Assembly (NCBI GenBank): GCA_040880125.1
Contig: JBBDJB010000060.1
Location: 1-59,671 of the forward strand
DNA from: JBBDJB01 sp040880125
GTDB taxonomy: Bacteria > Planctomycetota > Planctomycetia > Pirellulales > JBBDJB01
Reading direction: 5' to 3'
Length of the DNA stretch: 59,671 nucleotides
This document shows positions 17,670 to 26,737 of the stretch, in pieces. The first letter of the stretch is position 1. Every line of letters starts with the position of its first letter. Below the pieces are notes generated by a model. The model saw nothing but the letters and a program-made list of their open reading frames with translations, was not told where the DNA came from and did no database searches. Both the position numbers and the translations under genes were made by a program.

Positions 17670-19031
17670 CTATCCAGCAGTCTCGGGGGCAGCGTACAGC
17701 CAATCGTGAACAAACTGCGCAACATCGACCAGGCGCTGGTCGCTGATCTTCTCCCGGTAGACACTAGCCATGTCGTCGCGAGCGTGCCCCATAATGTGAT
17801 CGACGGCGACTTGGTCCTTGGATTCGCCGGCGATCGTCTCGAAGGTATGCCGGAGGGCATAAAAGTTCACGCCCTTCCGATACAGCCCGAGTTCAATCAA
17901 TAGCTTGCGCATCTCTTTGCTGATTGGATTATCTGTCTGTTCCTTCGCCCAGCGCTGCCCCTTGGACGTCAAGAAGACAAGCGGTTCGTCGTTGGGATCC
18001 CTCGCCGCCGGTCGATTGTCGATCGCCGACCGGAGTGCAGCGACAGTTTCACTCCAGAGCGGACATCTTCTTTCGGCACCGGTCTTCGGTCGCGGAAAAT
18101 TCACCCAGGCTGTTTTCAGGTCCAACGCCGATATCGGTAGCAGTCCGCAATCGCGGTTCCCGAATCCGCAGTTGATTCCCAACAGAACCATCGCGGTCAT
18201 TTGGTCATCGGCGGCATCGATAATCTTGCTGAGCTGCTCGGCACTGAACATCCGCTGGCCCTGTTTGCGGCGCTGGGCCCTGAACAGATGCTTGCTCGGC
18301 TTCTTCATCGCCTGCCCGAATTGCACAGGCTGAGCGATCATGCCGGAGTCGTACGCGAATTTGAAGATCATCCGGATGCGAGTGATGTCATTCGCCAGGG
18401 CAGTGTGTCCCCGGGTCTTCGACAGCTCGGTTCGCAGCCTTTCAAAATCTCCGAAATTCAGTGAAGCGACCGCACGCCCGGCGTCCATCCGCTTGGCGAC
18501 GCGGAAACAGATGTCTTGGTAGTCGGCAAACGTGCGAGGGGTAATCTCCCCGCTTTTAAGGCGGGTGTTCTTGACCGTCAGAAAGGCATTGATCACTTCG
18601 CGCACTGTCACTGCCCCCGAGTCAGGCGAGGGCTCGTAGCCGGCGTGCAGTGCATCCTTCTGGGCGAGGTACCTGCTCACGGCGCCCTCTGGATCGGCCC
18701 AAGAACCGAAGTAATGGAGACGGTTGCGGATCTTTTTCGCCCACTGGCCATTCCGGTGAGCGAATAATGGAAACTGAGGGTGCGGCTTCTCCGGCTTTGG
18801 GCGACGTTGCGCGTTCGCGTGGCTGCTGCCGTTCGCCAGGCTGCCGTCCACGCTCGTAGCCGATCCCGTTTTCGGACACGCAGCGCGGAATCTGGCGAGC
18901 GCCGAAGCAGGCTCGTCCCACGGACCGAAATAGCGCATCTTGCCGTCGATCTTCTTAGCCCACTGGCCGCTGGCGTGCGGGAAGAGGGGGAAGTCGGGCG
19001 TGGGTTTGGGTGGCTTTGTTCGGCTGGCCAT
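17670..19031 (-). CDS. Tyrosine recombinase (phage/island integrase)
   Basis: A 453-aa integrase starting at ATG 19031 behind GGAG. The N-terminus has two copies of an about 35-residue module (residues 14-48 and 87-121; consensus FPLF-H--GQWAKKI, YFG-W--P), probably tandem arm-site binding domains. A SAM-like core-binding domain (about 140-240) follows. The catalytic residues are R293 (GNRDCGL), K316 (RPKTG), R394-H395 (YALRHTF), H416 (IMGHA) and Y425 (ASVYRE). The usual box II histidine before LRH is Tyr391, a tolerated change in some members. It lies beside tRNA-Thr and with the HTH gene forms the core of a small integrative element. Confidence 0.93.
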   Translation of the reverse strand: MASRTKPPKPTPDFPLFPHASGQWAKKIDGKMRYFGPWDEPASALARFRAACPKTGSATSVDGSLANGSSHANAQRRPKPEKPHPQFPLFAHRNGQWAKKIRNRLHYFGSWADPEGAVSRYLAQKDALHAGYEPSPDSGAVTVREVINAFLTVKNTRLKSGEITPRTFADYQDICFRVAKRMDAGRAVASLNFGDFERLRTELSKTRGHTALANDITRIRMIFKFAYDSGMIAQPVQFGQAMKKPSKHLFRAQRRKQGQRMFSAEQLSKIIDAADDQMTAMVLLGINCGFGNRDCGLLPISALDLKTAWVNFPRPKTGAERRCPLWSETVAALRSAIDNRPAARDPNDEPLVFLTSKGQRWAKEQTDNPISKEMRKLLIELGLYRKGVNFYALRHTFETIAGESKDQVAVDHIMGHARDDMASVYREKISDQRLVDVAQFVHDWLYAAPETAG

Positions 19032-19266
19032 GTTGCTACTCCGTCCGCCTTGACGTACGTGGCCCCCCACCACAACAATGGTGGGGAACTCTGTGGGCGT
19101 CGTTTCGAGAGGAGCACCCCGTGCGACCATCAACACTCATCACGCACAGCAGCACGGCGAAGACGGTACAGGGTGTACTCGCGGGTGTACTGGTGTCGTT
19201 TGAGGTGTCGTCCCCCAAAAACCAGGTCGCGAGTATAGCATCTAAGCTGTTGAATTGAAAAGACTT

Positions 19267-19340
19267 GCCAGCGTAGCTTCAATTGGCAGAGCACCGCATT
19301 CGTAATGCGGGGGTTGTGGGTTCGACTCCCACCGCTGGCT
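19267..19340 (+). tRNA. tRNA-Thr (anticodon CGU)
   Basis: A clear cloverleaf: acceptor GCCAGCG pairs with CGCTGGC, discriminator T, D-arm region GCTTCAATTGGCAGAGC, anticodon stem CCGCA/TGCGG around loop TTCGTAA (anticodon CGT, reading ACG), T-arm GTGGG-TTCGACT-CCCAC. CCA is not encoded. It lies 235 bp from the integrase start, with the integrase on the 5' side of the tRNA. Confidence 0.96.
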
Positions 19341-19409
19341 CTCTCTGCTTGTCTCCCGCGGCCCAGACTTCCTGTCTGTGCAGCACCTCGCATCGTCGGG
19401 CCTCTCCGG

Positions 19410-20297
19410 CTACCTCTCCGGCACCGCAACCTCCGCCAGCACCGGCATGTGGTCGGAAGGGAACTTGCCGTCGAACGTGTCCGGCAGGACGCCGTGACGG
19501 AGCGCTTCGATCCCCGGGCTGACGAAGATAAAGTCGATGCGGCGGCCGGGCGTGCCAGGCTTTTCGAAGCCGCTCCAGGTGCTCGTCGGACCGTGGTGCG
19601 GCGTCTGCGAGATCAACATCGCATCGCGCAGACCGAGCCCGCCGGGCTGGTCGGACGATTGGGTAATCACCTCGTACTGATCCGAGCCGGGCGTCATGTT
19701 AAAGTCCCCCGTCAACACCACCGGCGTGTCGTCAGCGACCTTGGCGATTCGCTCCAGCAGCAGCCGCGGGGCGTTGCGGCGATGCTCATCGGCGAAGCCG
19801 AAGTGAGTGTTGAACACGTATAGCGCGCGGCCGGTCGCCTTATCGCGCAGATGGGCCCAGGTGGCGATGCGGAAGTGCCCCTCGCCCCAAGCGCGACTCG
19901 GTTCATCCGGTGTGGGCGAGTACCAGAACGTGGAGGAATCGAGCAGCTCCAGTCGTTCGGTGCGATAACCGATGGCCGAGAACTCTCCGGCCCGCTTGCC
20001 ATCGTCGCGGCCAACGCCGCACCAGGCGAACTGCGGCAACTCGGCGGCCAAGTCGTCGAGCTGGTCCTGCAAAGCCTCTTGTAGTCCCACCACGTCCGCC
20101 TTGTGGAAGCGAATCATGCTGGCGGCGTGCTGCTTGCGGTGCGGCCAGGCGTTTTCGCCGTCGCCGGGGTTGTTGTAGCGGATGTTGAAAGTCATCACCC
20201 GCAGCGGCTCAGCCGAACTCCGCTCGGCTTCTTGTGCGCGGGCCGATTGCCACACACCGGCCAAGATCGCCAGCGCCAGAATCACGTGCCACCTCAT
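19410..20297 (-). CDS. Secreted endonuclease/exonuclease/phosphatase-family hydrolase
   Basis: The 295-aa product starts at ATG 20297 behind GGGAGG and has a signal peptide (RWHVILALAILAGVWQSARAQ). All EEP (DNase I/sphingomyelinase-like) motifs are present: MTFNIRYNNPGDGENAW, VGLQEAL (metal-binding Glu), FNTHFGFADEHRR, LTGDFNMTP, RIDFIFV and the terminal SDHMPVLAEV with catalytic Asp-His. It should be a metal-dependent phosphoesterase in the periplasm. Whether it acts on nucleic acid, sugar phosphates or lipid head groups cannot be told. Confidence 0.9.
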   Translation of the reverse strand: MRWHVILALAILAGVWQSARAQEAERSSAEPLRVMTFNIRYNNPGDGENAWPHRKQHAASMIRFHKADVVGLQEALQDQLDDLAAELPQFAWCGVGRDDGKRAGEFSAIGYRTERLELLDSSTFWYSPTPDEPSRAWGEGHFRIATWAHLRDKATGRALYVFNTHFGFADEHRRNAPRLLLERIAKVADDTPVVLTGDFNMTPGSDQYEVITQSSDQPGGLGLRDAMLISQTPHHGPTSTWSGFEKPGTPGRRIDFIFVSPGIEALRHGVLPDTFDGKFPSDHMPVLAEVAVPER

Positions 20298-20644
20298 GAG
20301 CTTCGTCCTCCCGGTTGATAGTCTGAAATGCCACGTCCGCCGGACAACCTGCCGCCCCGTGAAGTTCGCACCATGCATAAACTGCGTAGAATCTGCGGGC
20401 GTGGCGGTTTCGGCGCTGCATTCTAACGAGCGTCGCGGCGCCCAACAACCGGCGCCAGCTAGCACTGTGACGCCGGCAGCTTAATCGGCCTAACCGGCAA
20501 AAGCTTTCCCACTGGATCGACCGATACACCAGAAGAGACTGTGGGATGTCTTGTGGAAGTCGCGTTCGCCGCCGCTCCTCGTGCGCCCTTTCGGGCCGCC
20601 CTCGTCCGCATTGCGATCGTTCGACCCAACCCCGCGACACCGCC
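20298..20644. other. divergent promoter region, hydrolase/porin
   Basis: It separates the divergent EEP hydrolase and porin genes and should hold both promoters. No further feature is seen. Confidence 0.4.
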
Positions 20645-22099
20645 ATGCCGCTCAGGCCACTGCGATCTCTTTGGCTTCTCGCGGCGATGGCCATTGCACC
20701 GGCGGCACTAGCGCCGGCCGACGAGGTCCTGCGGCTTCCGCCGGTGGCGGTCGAGCCGGCCCGGGTCCGGTTCCCCAGCGTGATGTTCCAAGATGGAGAA
20801 GGTTCGCTGGACGAATCATCGCAAAACGGTGATTCGCAAGACGGTGCATCGCGACAAAGCGCCCCGACGCAGGACCAAGGCGACACTTCGCGAACGGAAT
20901 CCGAGCACGAAATCCCGTTCTACTTCGGCTACGACGACGGTTTGTTTGTGCGGCCGATCGACGAGAACGAGACGCCCTACTCGCTCAATCTGCAGGGGCG
21001 GCTCATGCTACGGCACTCCGCTTTCTCGCGAGACACGGACACCTGGACAGACAATGCCGGCGTCACCCGCGAAATCCGGCCGCTCAACGCCTTCGAAGTC
21101 GAACGCATGCGGCTGATCCTCGATGGCACCATGTTGCACCCGGACGTCCGCTACTACATCCACTTCGACGCCGACACAGACGACAATCACACGGTCGAAT
21201 TGTATGACGCGAGCATCGCGTACGACGTACACGAGCGTCTCACGCTGGAAGCTGGCAAGGCGAAGATGCCCGGCAGCCGTCAGTTTTTGCTCTCCTCGTT
21301 CTCCACGCGATTGGCCGACCGGCCGATGGCAACGGACTTTTTTCGTCCAGACCGGACGGTGGGTGCTTGGGCGATCGGTGAACTGGGGGAACGAGTGCAC
21401 TACCATGTGATGGCCGGCAACGGTTACGTGGCGGACAATCTCACGTTCGACCAGATCAACAGCAGCATCGCGCTGGCCGGCACGATGTATTGGGATCCAG
21501 TTGGCGACTTCGGCGAAACGATCGTCGACTTCGACATCAGCCCGGGGCCGCTGTGGCGGCTGGGCCACAGCTTCAGCTACGCCAGCCAGTCCGGCTTGGA
21601 CGCCATGGGAGATCCACTGGAGGAGAGCCGCTTCGTGCGTCTGACCGGCGGCACGCGGTTAACCGATACCGGCGCGCTGGCGCCCGGCGTCACGGTCGAC
21701 GCCTTCGACATCTACCTCTACGCGCTGGACGTCAGCATGAAGTACCGCGGATGGAGCGCCAACGCCGAGTACTACGCCCGCTGGCTGCAAGCAATCGAGG
21801 GCGACGGGCCGCTGCCGCACAGCAATCTGTACGCCTCTGGCTACTTCGTCGAGGGTGGGTTCTTCATCCTCCCTCAGCGGCTGGGTATAAACGCCCGCTA
21901 TTCGCACGTCTCCGGCCTATTCGGCGAGGCGAACGAGTACGCCGCCGGAGTGAATTGGTATCCGACCGATTCGGAGCGGTTCATCGTCACTTTTGACGTC
22001 ACCATGCTTGACGGCAGTCCGCTTGACAATGACTCGAGCAACATCTTTGTAGGCATGGACGGCACGCTCTTCCGCACGCAGGTGGAAGCGGTGTTTTAG
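20645..22099 (+). CDS. Outer-membrane porin, OprO/OprP-like
   Basis: A 484-aa protein with a signal peptide (MPLRPLRSLWLLAAMAIAPAALA). An acidic Gln/Ser-rich linker (about 45-80) is followed by a beta-barrel of the phosphate-selective porin O/P type: NLQGRLMLRHSAF, VERMRLILDGTML, YYIHFDADTD, LTLEAGKAKMP, WSANAEYYARWLQ and a C-terminal strand ending in Phe (TLFRTQVEAVF), the BAM recognition signal. The frame extends upstream to 20546, but the leader fits the start at 20645. The substrate is likely anionic; phosphate specificity is not shown. Confidence 0.88.
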   Translation: MPLRPLRSLWLLAAMAIAPAALAPADEVLRLPPVAVEPARVRFPSVMFQDGEGSLDESSQNGDSQDGASRQSAPTQDQGDTSRTESEHEIPFYFGYDDGLFVRPIDENETPYSLNLQGRLMLRHSAFSRDTDTWTDNAGVTREIRPLNAFEVERMRLILDGTMLHPDVRYYIHFDADTDDNHTVELYDASIAYDVHERLTLEAGKAKMPGSRQFLLSSFSTRLADRPMATDFFRPDRTVGAWAIGELGERVHYHVMAGNGYVADNLTFDQINSSIALAGTMYWDPVGDFGETIVDFDISPGPLWRLGHSFSYASQSGLDAMGDPLEESRFVRLTGGTRLTDTGALAPGVTVDAFDIYLYALDVSMKYRGWSANAEYYARWLQAIEGDGPLPHSNLYASGYFVEGGFFILPQRLGINARYSHVSGLFGEANEYAAGVNWYPTDSERFIVTFDVTMLDGSPLDNDSSNIFVGMDGTLFRTQVEAVF

Positions 22100-22188
22100 C
22101 AGCCTGTTAATGATTGCAACTGGCTACTGCATCACATGGAGGTGATGCCCGGAGCACACACACGAGTCTTCCACGACTCCAGCTACAA

Positions 22189-23067
22189 TCATCCCGCAGA
22201 TGCGAAGTTGCGCACCGGATGCCACAGCGAACCGCCGCGCGGTCGCAAGATGGCGACCAGCTTTCCAGAGGCGTCGATGCCGGCAAACTCGTCGACACCG
22301 TGTGCAGCGTCATACTCGATCGACTGGCCGCGCGCGATCCGTTCAAGCTGCATTTCGTCCATCGTAAAGGCCGGCAGTTCTTCCACGGCGCGGCGTGCCG
22401 GCAGTAGCAGCTCGGGCAGCGTCTCCGCATGGACGCTCTCCATCGTGACAGCGTTATCCAGGGTAAATGCGCCCACGGCCGTCCGCACCAGGGCGGACAT
22501 CACGGCGCCCGTGCCCAAAAGCTCGGCCATGTCGCGACCCAGTGCGCGCACGTACGTCCCCTGACCGCAGCGGATGTCGAGTTCCAGCTCAGGATAGTCG
22601 TATCGAAGTGGGTCAAGGGAGTAGACGGTGACGGTCCGCGGGGCCGGCTCTACCGGCTTGCCGGCCCTGGCCAGGGCGTACGCCCGGTGGCCGCGCACCT
22701 TCACGGCTGAAAATGCCGGCGGGCGCTGCTGGATATCGCCCACGAAGTTACCCGCCGCGGCGGCGATCTCTTCCCGCGTGGGTTGCGGCGGATCGTCAAG
22801 TAGTTCGACTTCCGTTTCGATGTCGTCCGAAGCACTCGTTCGGCCGAGCAGGAACGTACCGCGGTAGCGCTTCGGCATCCGCTGCACGTACTCGATCAGC
22901 CGCGTGGCGGACCCAACGCAGACAACGAGCACGCCTTCGGCCAGTGGATCGAGCGTGCCGGCGTGGCCCGCCTTGGCCGGCCGCACCAGGCGCTGCACGT
23001 GATCGACCACACGCCGCGAACTGATGCCGGGCGGCTTGTGGATCGAGAGCAGACCCAAAGCTGACAC
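22189..23067 (-). CDS. truB: tRNA pseudouridine-55 synthase
   Basis: Makes pseudouridine at position 55 in the T-loop of tRNAs. The 292-aa product begins with GLLSIHKPPGISSRRVV and has the catalytic Asp in GHAGTLDPLAEGVL, followed by RYRGTFLLGRTSASDDIE, the RPPAFSAVKVRGHRAY segment and a C-terminal TruB_C-like part. The start is GTG 23067 with GGAGGAGAACCAC before it; the upstream open frame to 23202 runs through a REP-like hairpin and is not coding. It stands alone rather than with rbfA/infB, but is otherwise ordinary. Confidence 0.96.
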   Translation of the reverse strand: MSALGLLSIHKPPGISSRRVVDHVQRLVRPAKAGHAGTLDPLAEGVLVVCVGSATRLIEYVQRMPKRYRGTFLLGRTSASDDIETEVELLDDPPQPTREEIAAAAGNFVGDIQQRPPAFSAVKVRGHRAYALARAGKPVEPAPRTVTVYSLDPLRYDYPELELDIRCGQGTYVRALGRDMAELLGTGAVMSALVRTAVGAFTLDNAVTMESVHAETLPELLLPARRAVEELPAFTMDEMQLERIARGQSIEYDAAHGVDEFAGIDASGKLVAILRPRGGSLWHPVRNFASAG

Positions 23068-23142
23068 GTGGTTCTCCTCCGCATGGAAAATATCAGGATG
23101 CCGCAGGGTCGGGACAACGTCAACCGGCGGCCACTGCTCCGT

Positions 23143-23364
23143 TCTCCCTCTCCCCGCCGGGGAGAGGGTCGGGGAGAGGGGTACAACACAACACGTGGGC
23201 AACGGTTACGTGTCGGTTTTGGCACGAATCGCAAGCACTAAGTAGCACGGCGGGACAAGCCCGCCGTGGCACCCGGCGGCGTGGCACGCGCACAGACAGG
23301 AATGTCTGTGCCACCATTACGCACCAACCCGCGGAATCGCACAGACGGGAATGTCTGTGCCACT
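23143..23364. repeat. Cluster of REP-like hairpins
   Basis: Four perfect or near-perfect dyads lie between truB and the MmgE/PrpD gene. They are CCCTCTCCCC-gcc-GGGGAGAGGG (23146-23168), CACGGCGGG-acaag-CCCGCCGTG (23246-23268), GCACAGACA-ggaa-TGTCTGTGC (23290-23311) and a variant of the last (23339-23360). The same types recur elsewhere in the window. Confidence 0.85.
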
Positions 23365-24879
23365 TTACTTATCCAGTCCGCGGATAGAGAAGTCGTACAG
23401 CTCGGCGACCTGACCGGCCGTCTTCTCGCGGATTCCGCTCAATCGCTTGGCAAGCGCGTCGGGATCGTCCACCCCCATGGCGGCGAACACCCCGAACTTG
23501 TGCGTCAAGAGACGCTCGAGATCGCCGCTTTCATTGCGGGCATGGCCCTGGGGATACATCACCAGTCCACTATCGATCGCACCCAGCCGCCGGTGGTGCA
23601 GCACGATCGAAGTGGGGATCCCGTCGGGATACTTCTCGTCGTAGTCGCGGCCGCCGTGGCGGACGTCGATCTTCGACATAATCTCGCGCGTGGTCGCGTC
23701 GTGCAGACTGGCCGTATCGTAATCGCGGGGCACGAGCATCAGCTCGCGCCAGCCGGCCGATTGCTGCGCATACGCCTTCCGCAAGAGCGTCGCCAGGATG
23801 TAGTAGAGCGAATGATCGGCGGACTGCCGCGTCTGCGGATCACGTTTGGCCGGATCGCAGATGATGCCATACGCCGGCTCGTAAATCGCCACCTCCACGC
23901 GCTCGAGCTGCGCCGGATCGTCCAGCAGCTCCGGCTGCTTCCGCAACAGATCGATCAGAGCCGCGATGGCCCCGGCGGACTGGTGTTCATAAATGCCGAG
24001 CTTGAAGTGCATGCCCATCACGGCGAAATCATCGCCGGCGGTGGCGAGCGTCAGCTCGAATGGGCTCCGTCCTGGCCGGTCCGGCGGTTCGAACAGGCAG
24101 AACACCGCCTGAGGATTGCGAAAGATGTCGGCCGGGCCGACGAACCCCCGCATCGCACGATGGACGCACTGCACGGCCATTTCCGCCGAAATGGCGGCCG
24201 AGGCGCCCTTGGAATCGGAAAGCTGCTTGCCGGCACGGATGGCCCGGAACGGCACGTAATGGGCGACGACGAGCCCCAGGGCCGACTCGATCTGGTCGAC
24301 GCTGGCCCCCAGTACGGCGCCGTAGACGGCCGCCGAGGCGATCGCCCCGTGCAGCACGTGGTCGATCCGATGATCCTTCAGGGCGAACACTTCGGCCAGG
24401 CGTCCGCGGATCTCGTCCAGGCAGATCATTGCCCGGGCAAGCACAGCGCCGTCCACTCCCGCCTGCTGTGCGGCGGCCACCGCCACTGGATAGAAGTCGT
24501 TGTGCCCGAACTCGCCCCGGGTGTGTCCCCGGGCAGGGTTGTAGCCGAAGTTCGTACCGTTGGCGTCCCACTCCCGCACGGCCGACGAACAGGCGAGCAC
24601 CGCCTTCTCCGGCTTCACGCGCACAGTCGACCCGAAACAGGGCACGCCGGCCTTGTCGCGGTAGTCGAGCGCTTCGCGCCGCAGCACCAGCGGAGCATGC
24701 GCCCCGCACCCAAGCGCCGAGACGCCACAAGCGACCGCGTCGGTATGGAACTGCTCGACTTTGGCCAGCACGGCCGTCGAAGGGCCGCCGGATCGGCCGG
24801 CGACGAAGTCCAGCGCATACTGCGCGAGTCCCCGAGCCTGGTTTTCGTCGCGCGGTAGGGTTTGAAACTCGTTCGACAC
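23365..24879 (-). CDS. MmgE/PrpD-family dehydratase-like protein
   Basis: A 504-aa member of the MmgE/PrpD family (2-methylcitrate dehydratase and relatives such as cis-aconitate decarboxylase). Recognisable blocks are VREWDANGTNFGYN, GEFGHNDFYPVAVAAA, HVLHGAIASAAVYGAVLG, AISAEMAVQCVHRAMRGF and a helical C-terminal domain with ADHSLYYILA. The start is GTG 24879 behind GGTGAAA. No prpB or prpC lies nearby, so methylcitrate metabolism is not supported by context. The REP cluster follows its 3' end. Substrate unknown. Confidence 0.88.
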   Translation of the reverse strand: MSNEFQTLPRDENQARGLAQYALDFVAGRSGGPSTAVLAKVEQFHTDAVACGVSALGCGAHAPLVLRREALDYRDKAGVPCFGSTVRVKPEKAVLACSSAVREWDANGTNFGYNPARGHTRGEFGHNDFYPVAVAAAQQAGVDGAVLARAMICLDEIRGRLAEVFALKDHRIDHVLHGAIASAAVYGAVLGASVDQIESALGLVVAHYVPFRAIRAGKQLSDSKGASAAISAEMAVQCVHRAMRGFVGPADIFRNPQAVFCLFEPPDRPGRSPFELTLATAGDDFAVMGMHFKLGIYEHQSAGAIAALIDLLRKQPELLDDPAQLERVEVAIYEPAYGIICDPAKRDPQTRQSADHSLYYILATLLRKAYAQQSAGWRELMLVPRDYDTASLHDATTREIMSKIDVRHGGRDYDEKYPDGIPTSIVLHHRRLGAIDSGLVMYPQGHARNESGDLERLLTHKFGVFAAMGVDDPDALAKRLSGIREKTAGQVAELYDFSIRGLDK

Positions 24880-25072
24880 GCCGTTTCACCGTGTATTGCA
24901 AAGGGGATGGTCGGTGCGCGCGGTTCCTTCTACCACACCCTCGGCGCGCGATTCAAGCTGCGGAGCGGTTCGCTTCCGCACGGCCGTCGGTTACATTGGC
25001 CCGGACCGGTGTTGTTTCAGCCTCGGCTTCCCTTGCCTTCGACCACTCCACGACGCGCTACGGAGAGACGGT

Positions 25073-25732
25073 TTGGACGAGTTTCCCGACGACACGATTC
25101 AGGCAGCGCTCACGCGGCACTCGGTGTCGCTGGCGGCAGACCAGGCGATCGAGTTGGATCGCTACGCGCGGCTGCTCTGGGAGTGGAACGAGCGGCTGAA
25201 CCTCACCCGGCACACGGACTACGAAAAGTTCGTCACCCGGGACATTGTCGACTCGCTGGCCCTGGCCGAACATCTGCCCCGCGGCGAGCGGGTGTTGGAC
25301 GTGGGCACCGGCGGCGGCGTGCCGGGCGTGATCTTGGCGATCGTGCGGCCGGACCTGAAACTCGTCGCCTGCGAGTCGACCGCCAAGAAATATCGCGCGG
25401 TGGCCGACATGATCGAGAAGCTCGGCCTGCCGCTGCCCGTCTATCACGCGCGCGCGGAGGACCTGCTCGAGACGATGACCTTCGACGCGCTGATCGCTCG
25501 GGCGGTCGCGCCGCTGCCGAAGCTGCTCACCTGGCTGACACCGTATTGGGACGCCTTCGATCGGCTGTTGATCATCAAAGGCCCCGCCTGGCTGTCCGAG
25601 CGGAAGGATGCCCGGGAGCGGTCGCTGCTGAAGAACTTGGACTTGCGGCGGCTTTCCCGGTACCAGACGCCCGGCAGCGGCGCAGAAAACGTCATTCTTC
25701 GGCTGGAGCGGAAGTCGCCCGGCGAGGTGTGA
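25073..25732 (+). CDS. rsmG: 16S rRNA (guanine-527 N7)-methyltransferase
   Basis: The 219-aa RsmG/GidB protein carries LLWEWNERLNLT, the SAM-binding loop VLDVGTGGGVPGVILA, VACESTAKKYRAV and RAEDL, then IARAVAPLPKLL and IIKGP. It methylates G527 in the 530 loop of 16S rRNA. The best start is TTG 25073, with GGAGAG seven bases upstream; the longer frame to 24896 has non-conserved Arg/Pro-rich sequence. It is transcribed divergently from the MmgE/PrpD gene. Confidence 0.95.
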   Translation: MDEFPDDTIQAALTRHSVSLAADQAIELDRYARLLWEWNERLNLTRHTDYEKFVTRDIVDSLALAEHLPRGERVLDVGTGGGVPGVILAIVRPDLKLVACESTAKKYRAVADMIEKLGLPLPVYHARAEDLLETMTFDALIARAVAPLPKLLTWLTPYWDAFDRLLIIKGPAWLSERKDARERSLLKNLDLRRLSRYQTPGSGAENVILRLERKSPGEV

Positions 25733-26160
25733 AGGCGGCCGTGGCTGCTTGAGTATTTTGCGAAACTGGTAACGATTGCGCAAGCCCTACGCCCGTCCCT
25801 GGTGTAGCCGCCGTGGCACAGGCCTGAGAGAGGGCCCGGACGGCCACGAGCGAAGACCCTGCACGCAACGTGGCACAGACGTTTCTGTTTGTGCTTACCT
25901 ACATCGAGAGGGCGTCTTTCGCCGGGGTGGTTGCTTCGTTAGAGCAACAGCAGCCTGTTGCGGAATCCGGCAGCCTCGCAGCCTCCTCCCGGGGCGTCTC
26001 AAAACCGAATCATAGCCCCAGGGGTTACGGTCGTACCGTTCGCAACGACAATGCGCTGCTGGCGGGGCGAGCAGTGGCACCCGGCGGAATTGGCCGGCTA
26101 CGCTGCGGACTTTCGTGGCAACTTTCCCGCAGTGGACTACACTTGCGAGAGGTTGCACCC
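25733..26160. other. intergenic region with degraded REP sequence
   Basis: No gene supported. GTGGCACAGACG-TTTCTGTTTGTGC at about 25871-25895 is a degraded copy of the dispersed hairpin family. Confidence 0.4.
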
Positions 26161-26436
26161 ATGGACAATGCCCAAACTTGGAAAGCGTGCTTCACCGAGT
26201 GGCCGGAGGACGTTCCGCGCCGAGGGATTCTCATCACCACGATCAATGAGCAGATCCCCTTCAGCACGTTTCTGACCAGCCCGACGATGCTGCTGCTGGA
26301 GCGGACAACGCCCGATACCGCCGGCACCCGCAAGGTGCTGCTGCCGTATGGGAACATCTCCATGTTAAAGATCGCCGAGGTGATCAACGCCAAGTCGTTC
26401 GCCGCGTTGGGGTTTGCAGGCCCTGCGCCGAAGTAG
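26161..26436 (+). CDS. Small conserved-looking hypothetical protein
   Basis: A 91-aa protein starting at ATG 26161 with GAGAGG upstream. Composition and pattern look genuine: KACFTEWPEDVPRRGILITT, then alternating strands (PFSTFLTS, TMLLLERTTPD, RKVLLPYGNISMLKIAEV). This suggests a small SH3/Sm-like barrel. No signal peptide or catalytic motif is seen. Family not identified. Confidence 0.7.
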   Translation: MDNAQTWKACFTEWPEDVPRRGILITTINEQIPFSTFLTSPTMLLLERTTPDTAGTRKVLLPYGNISMLKIAEVINAKSFAALGFAGPAPK

Positions 26437-26737
26437 CGCCTGGAACAGAAATCCTGTCCGTGCTCTTTCGTAGCACCTTCCGCGACAACGGCGACTCAAG
26501 TCCTCTCCCTGGCTCTCTTCCAGCGGTTGAGTGACTTTTGCGGCCATCCCCTGGCCGGGCGGCGACCCCCTGGCCGGGCGGCGACGGAGTCCCTAAACTG
26601 ATAGTTTCACTTCAAGCGACTCCAGCGCCCGACATCCGCGGCGCTAAATCGGAACGGACCGGCGGCGTCCGACGTGCGACGCGGCCGGTCAAACCCCATA
26701 TTTCACCGGTTGAAGTAACTTAGGAAGGAGCTTCTTC
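26437..26737. other. intergenic with short tandem duplication
   Basis: No gene. Near 26549-26586 the sequence CCTGGCCGGGCGGCGAC occurs twice in direct tandem, a recent-looking 19-bp duplication. Confidence 0.5.

Noticed and set aside
17402..17746. HTH-like plus-strand gene
   Set aside because: QTAAEIGNVTPSRVGKL looks like an HTH, but there is no RBS, the frame ends within the integrase antisense, and the rest is not protein-like.
23068..23202. Longer TruB N-terminus
   Set aside because: The extension translates a REP-like hairpin (LSPTLSPAGRGR), whereas GTG 23067 has a strong RBS and homology begins there.
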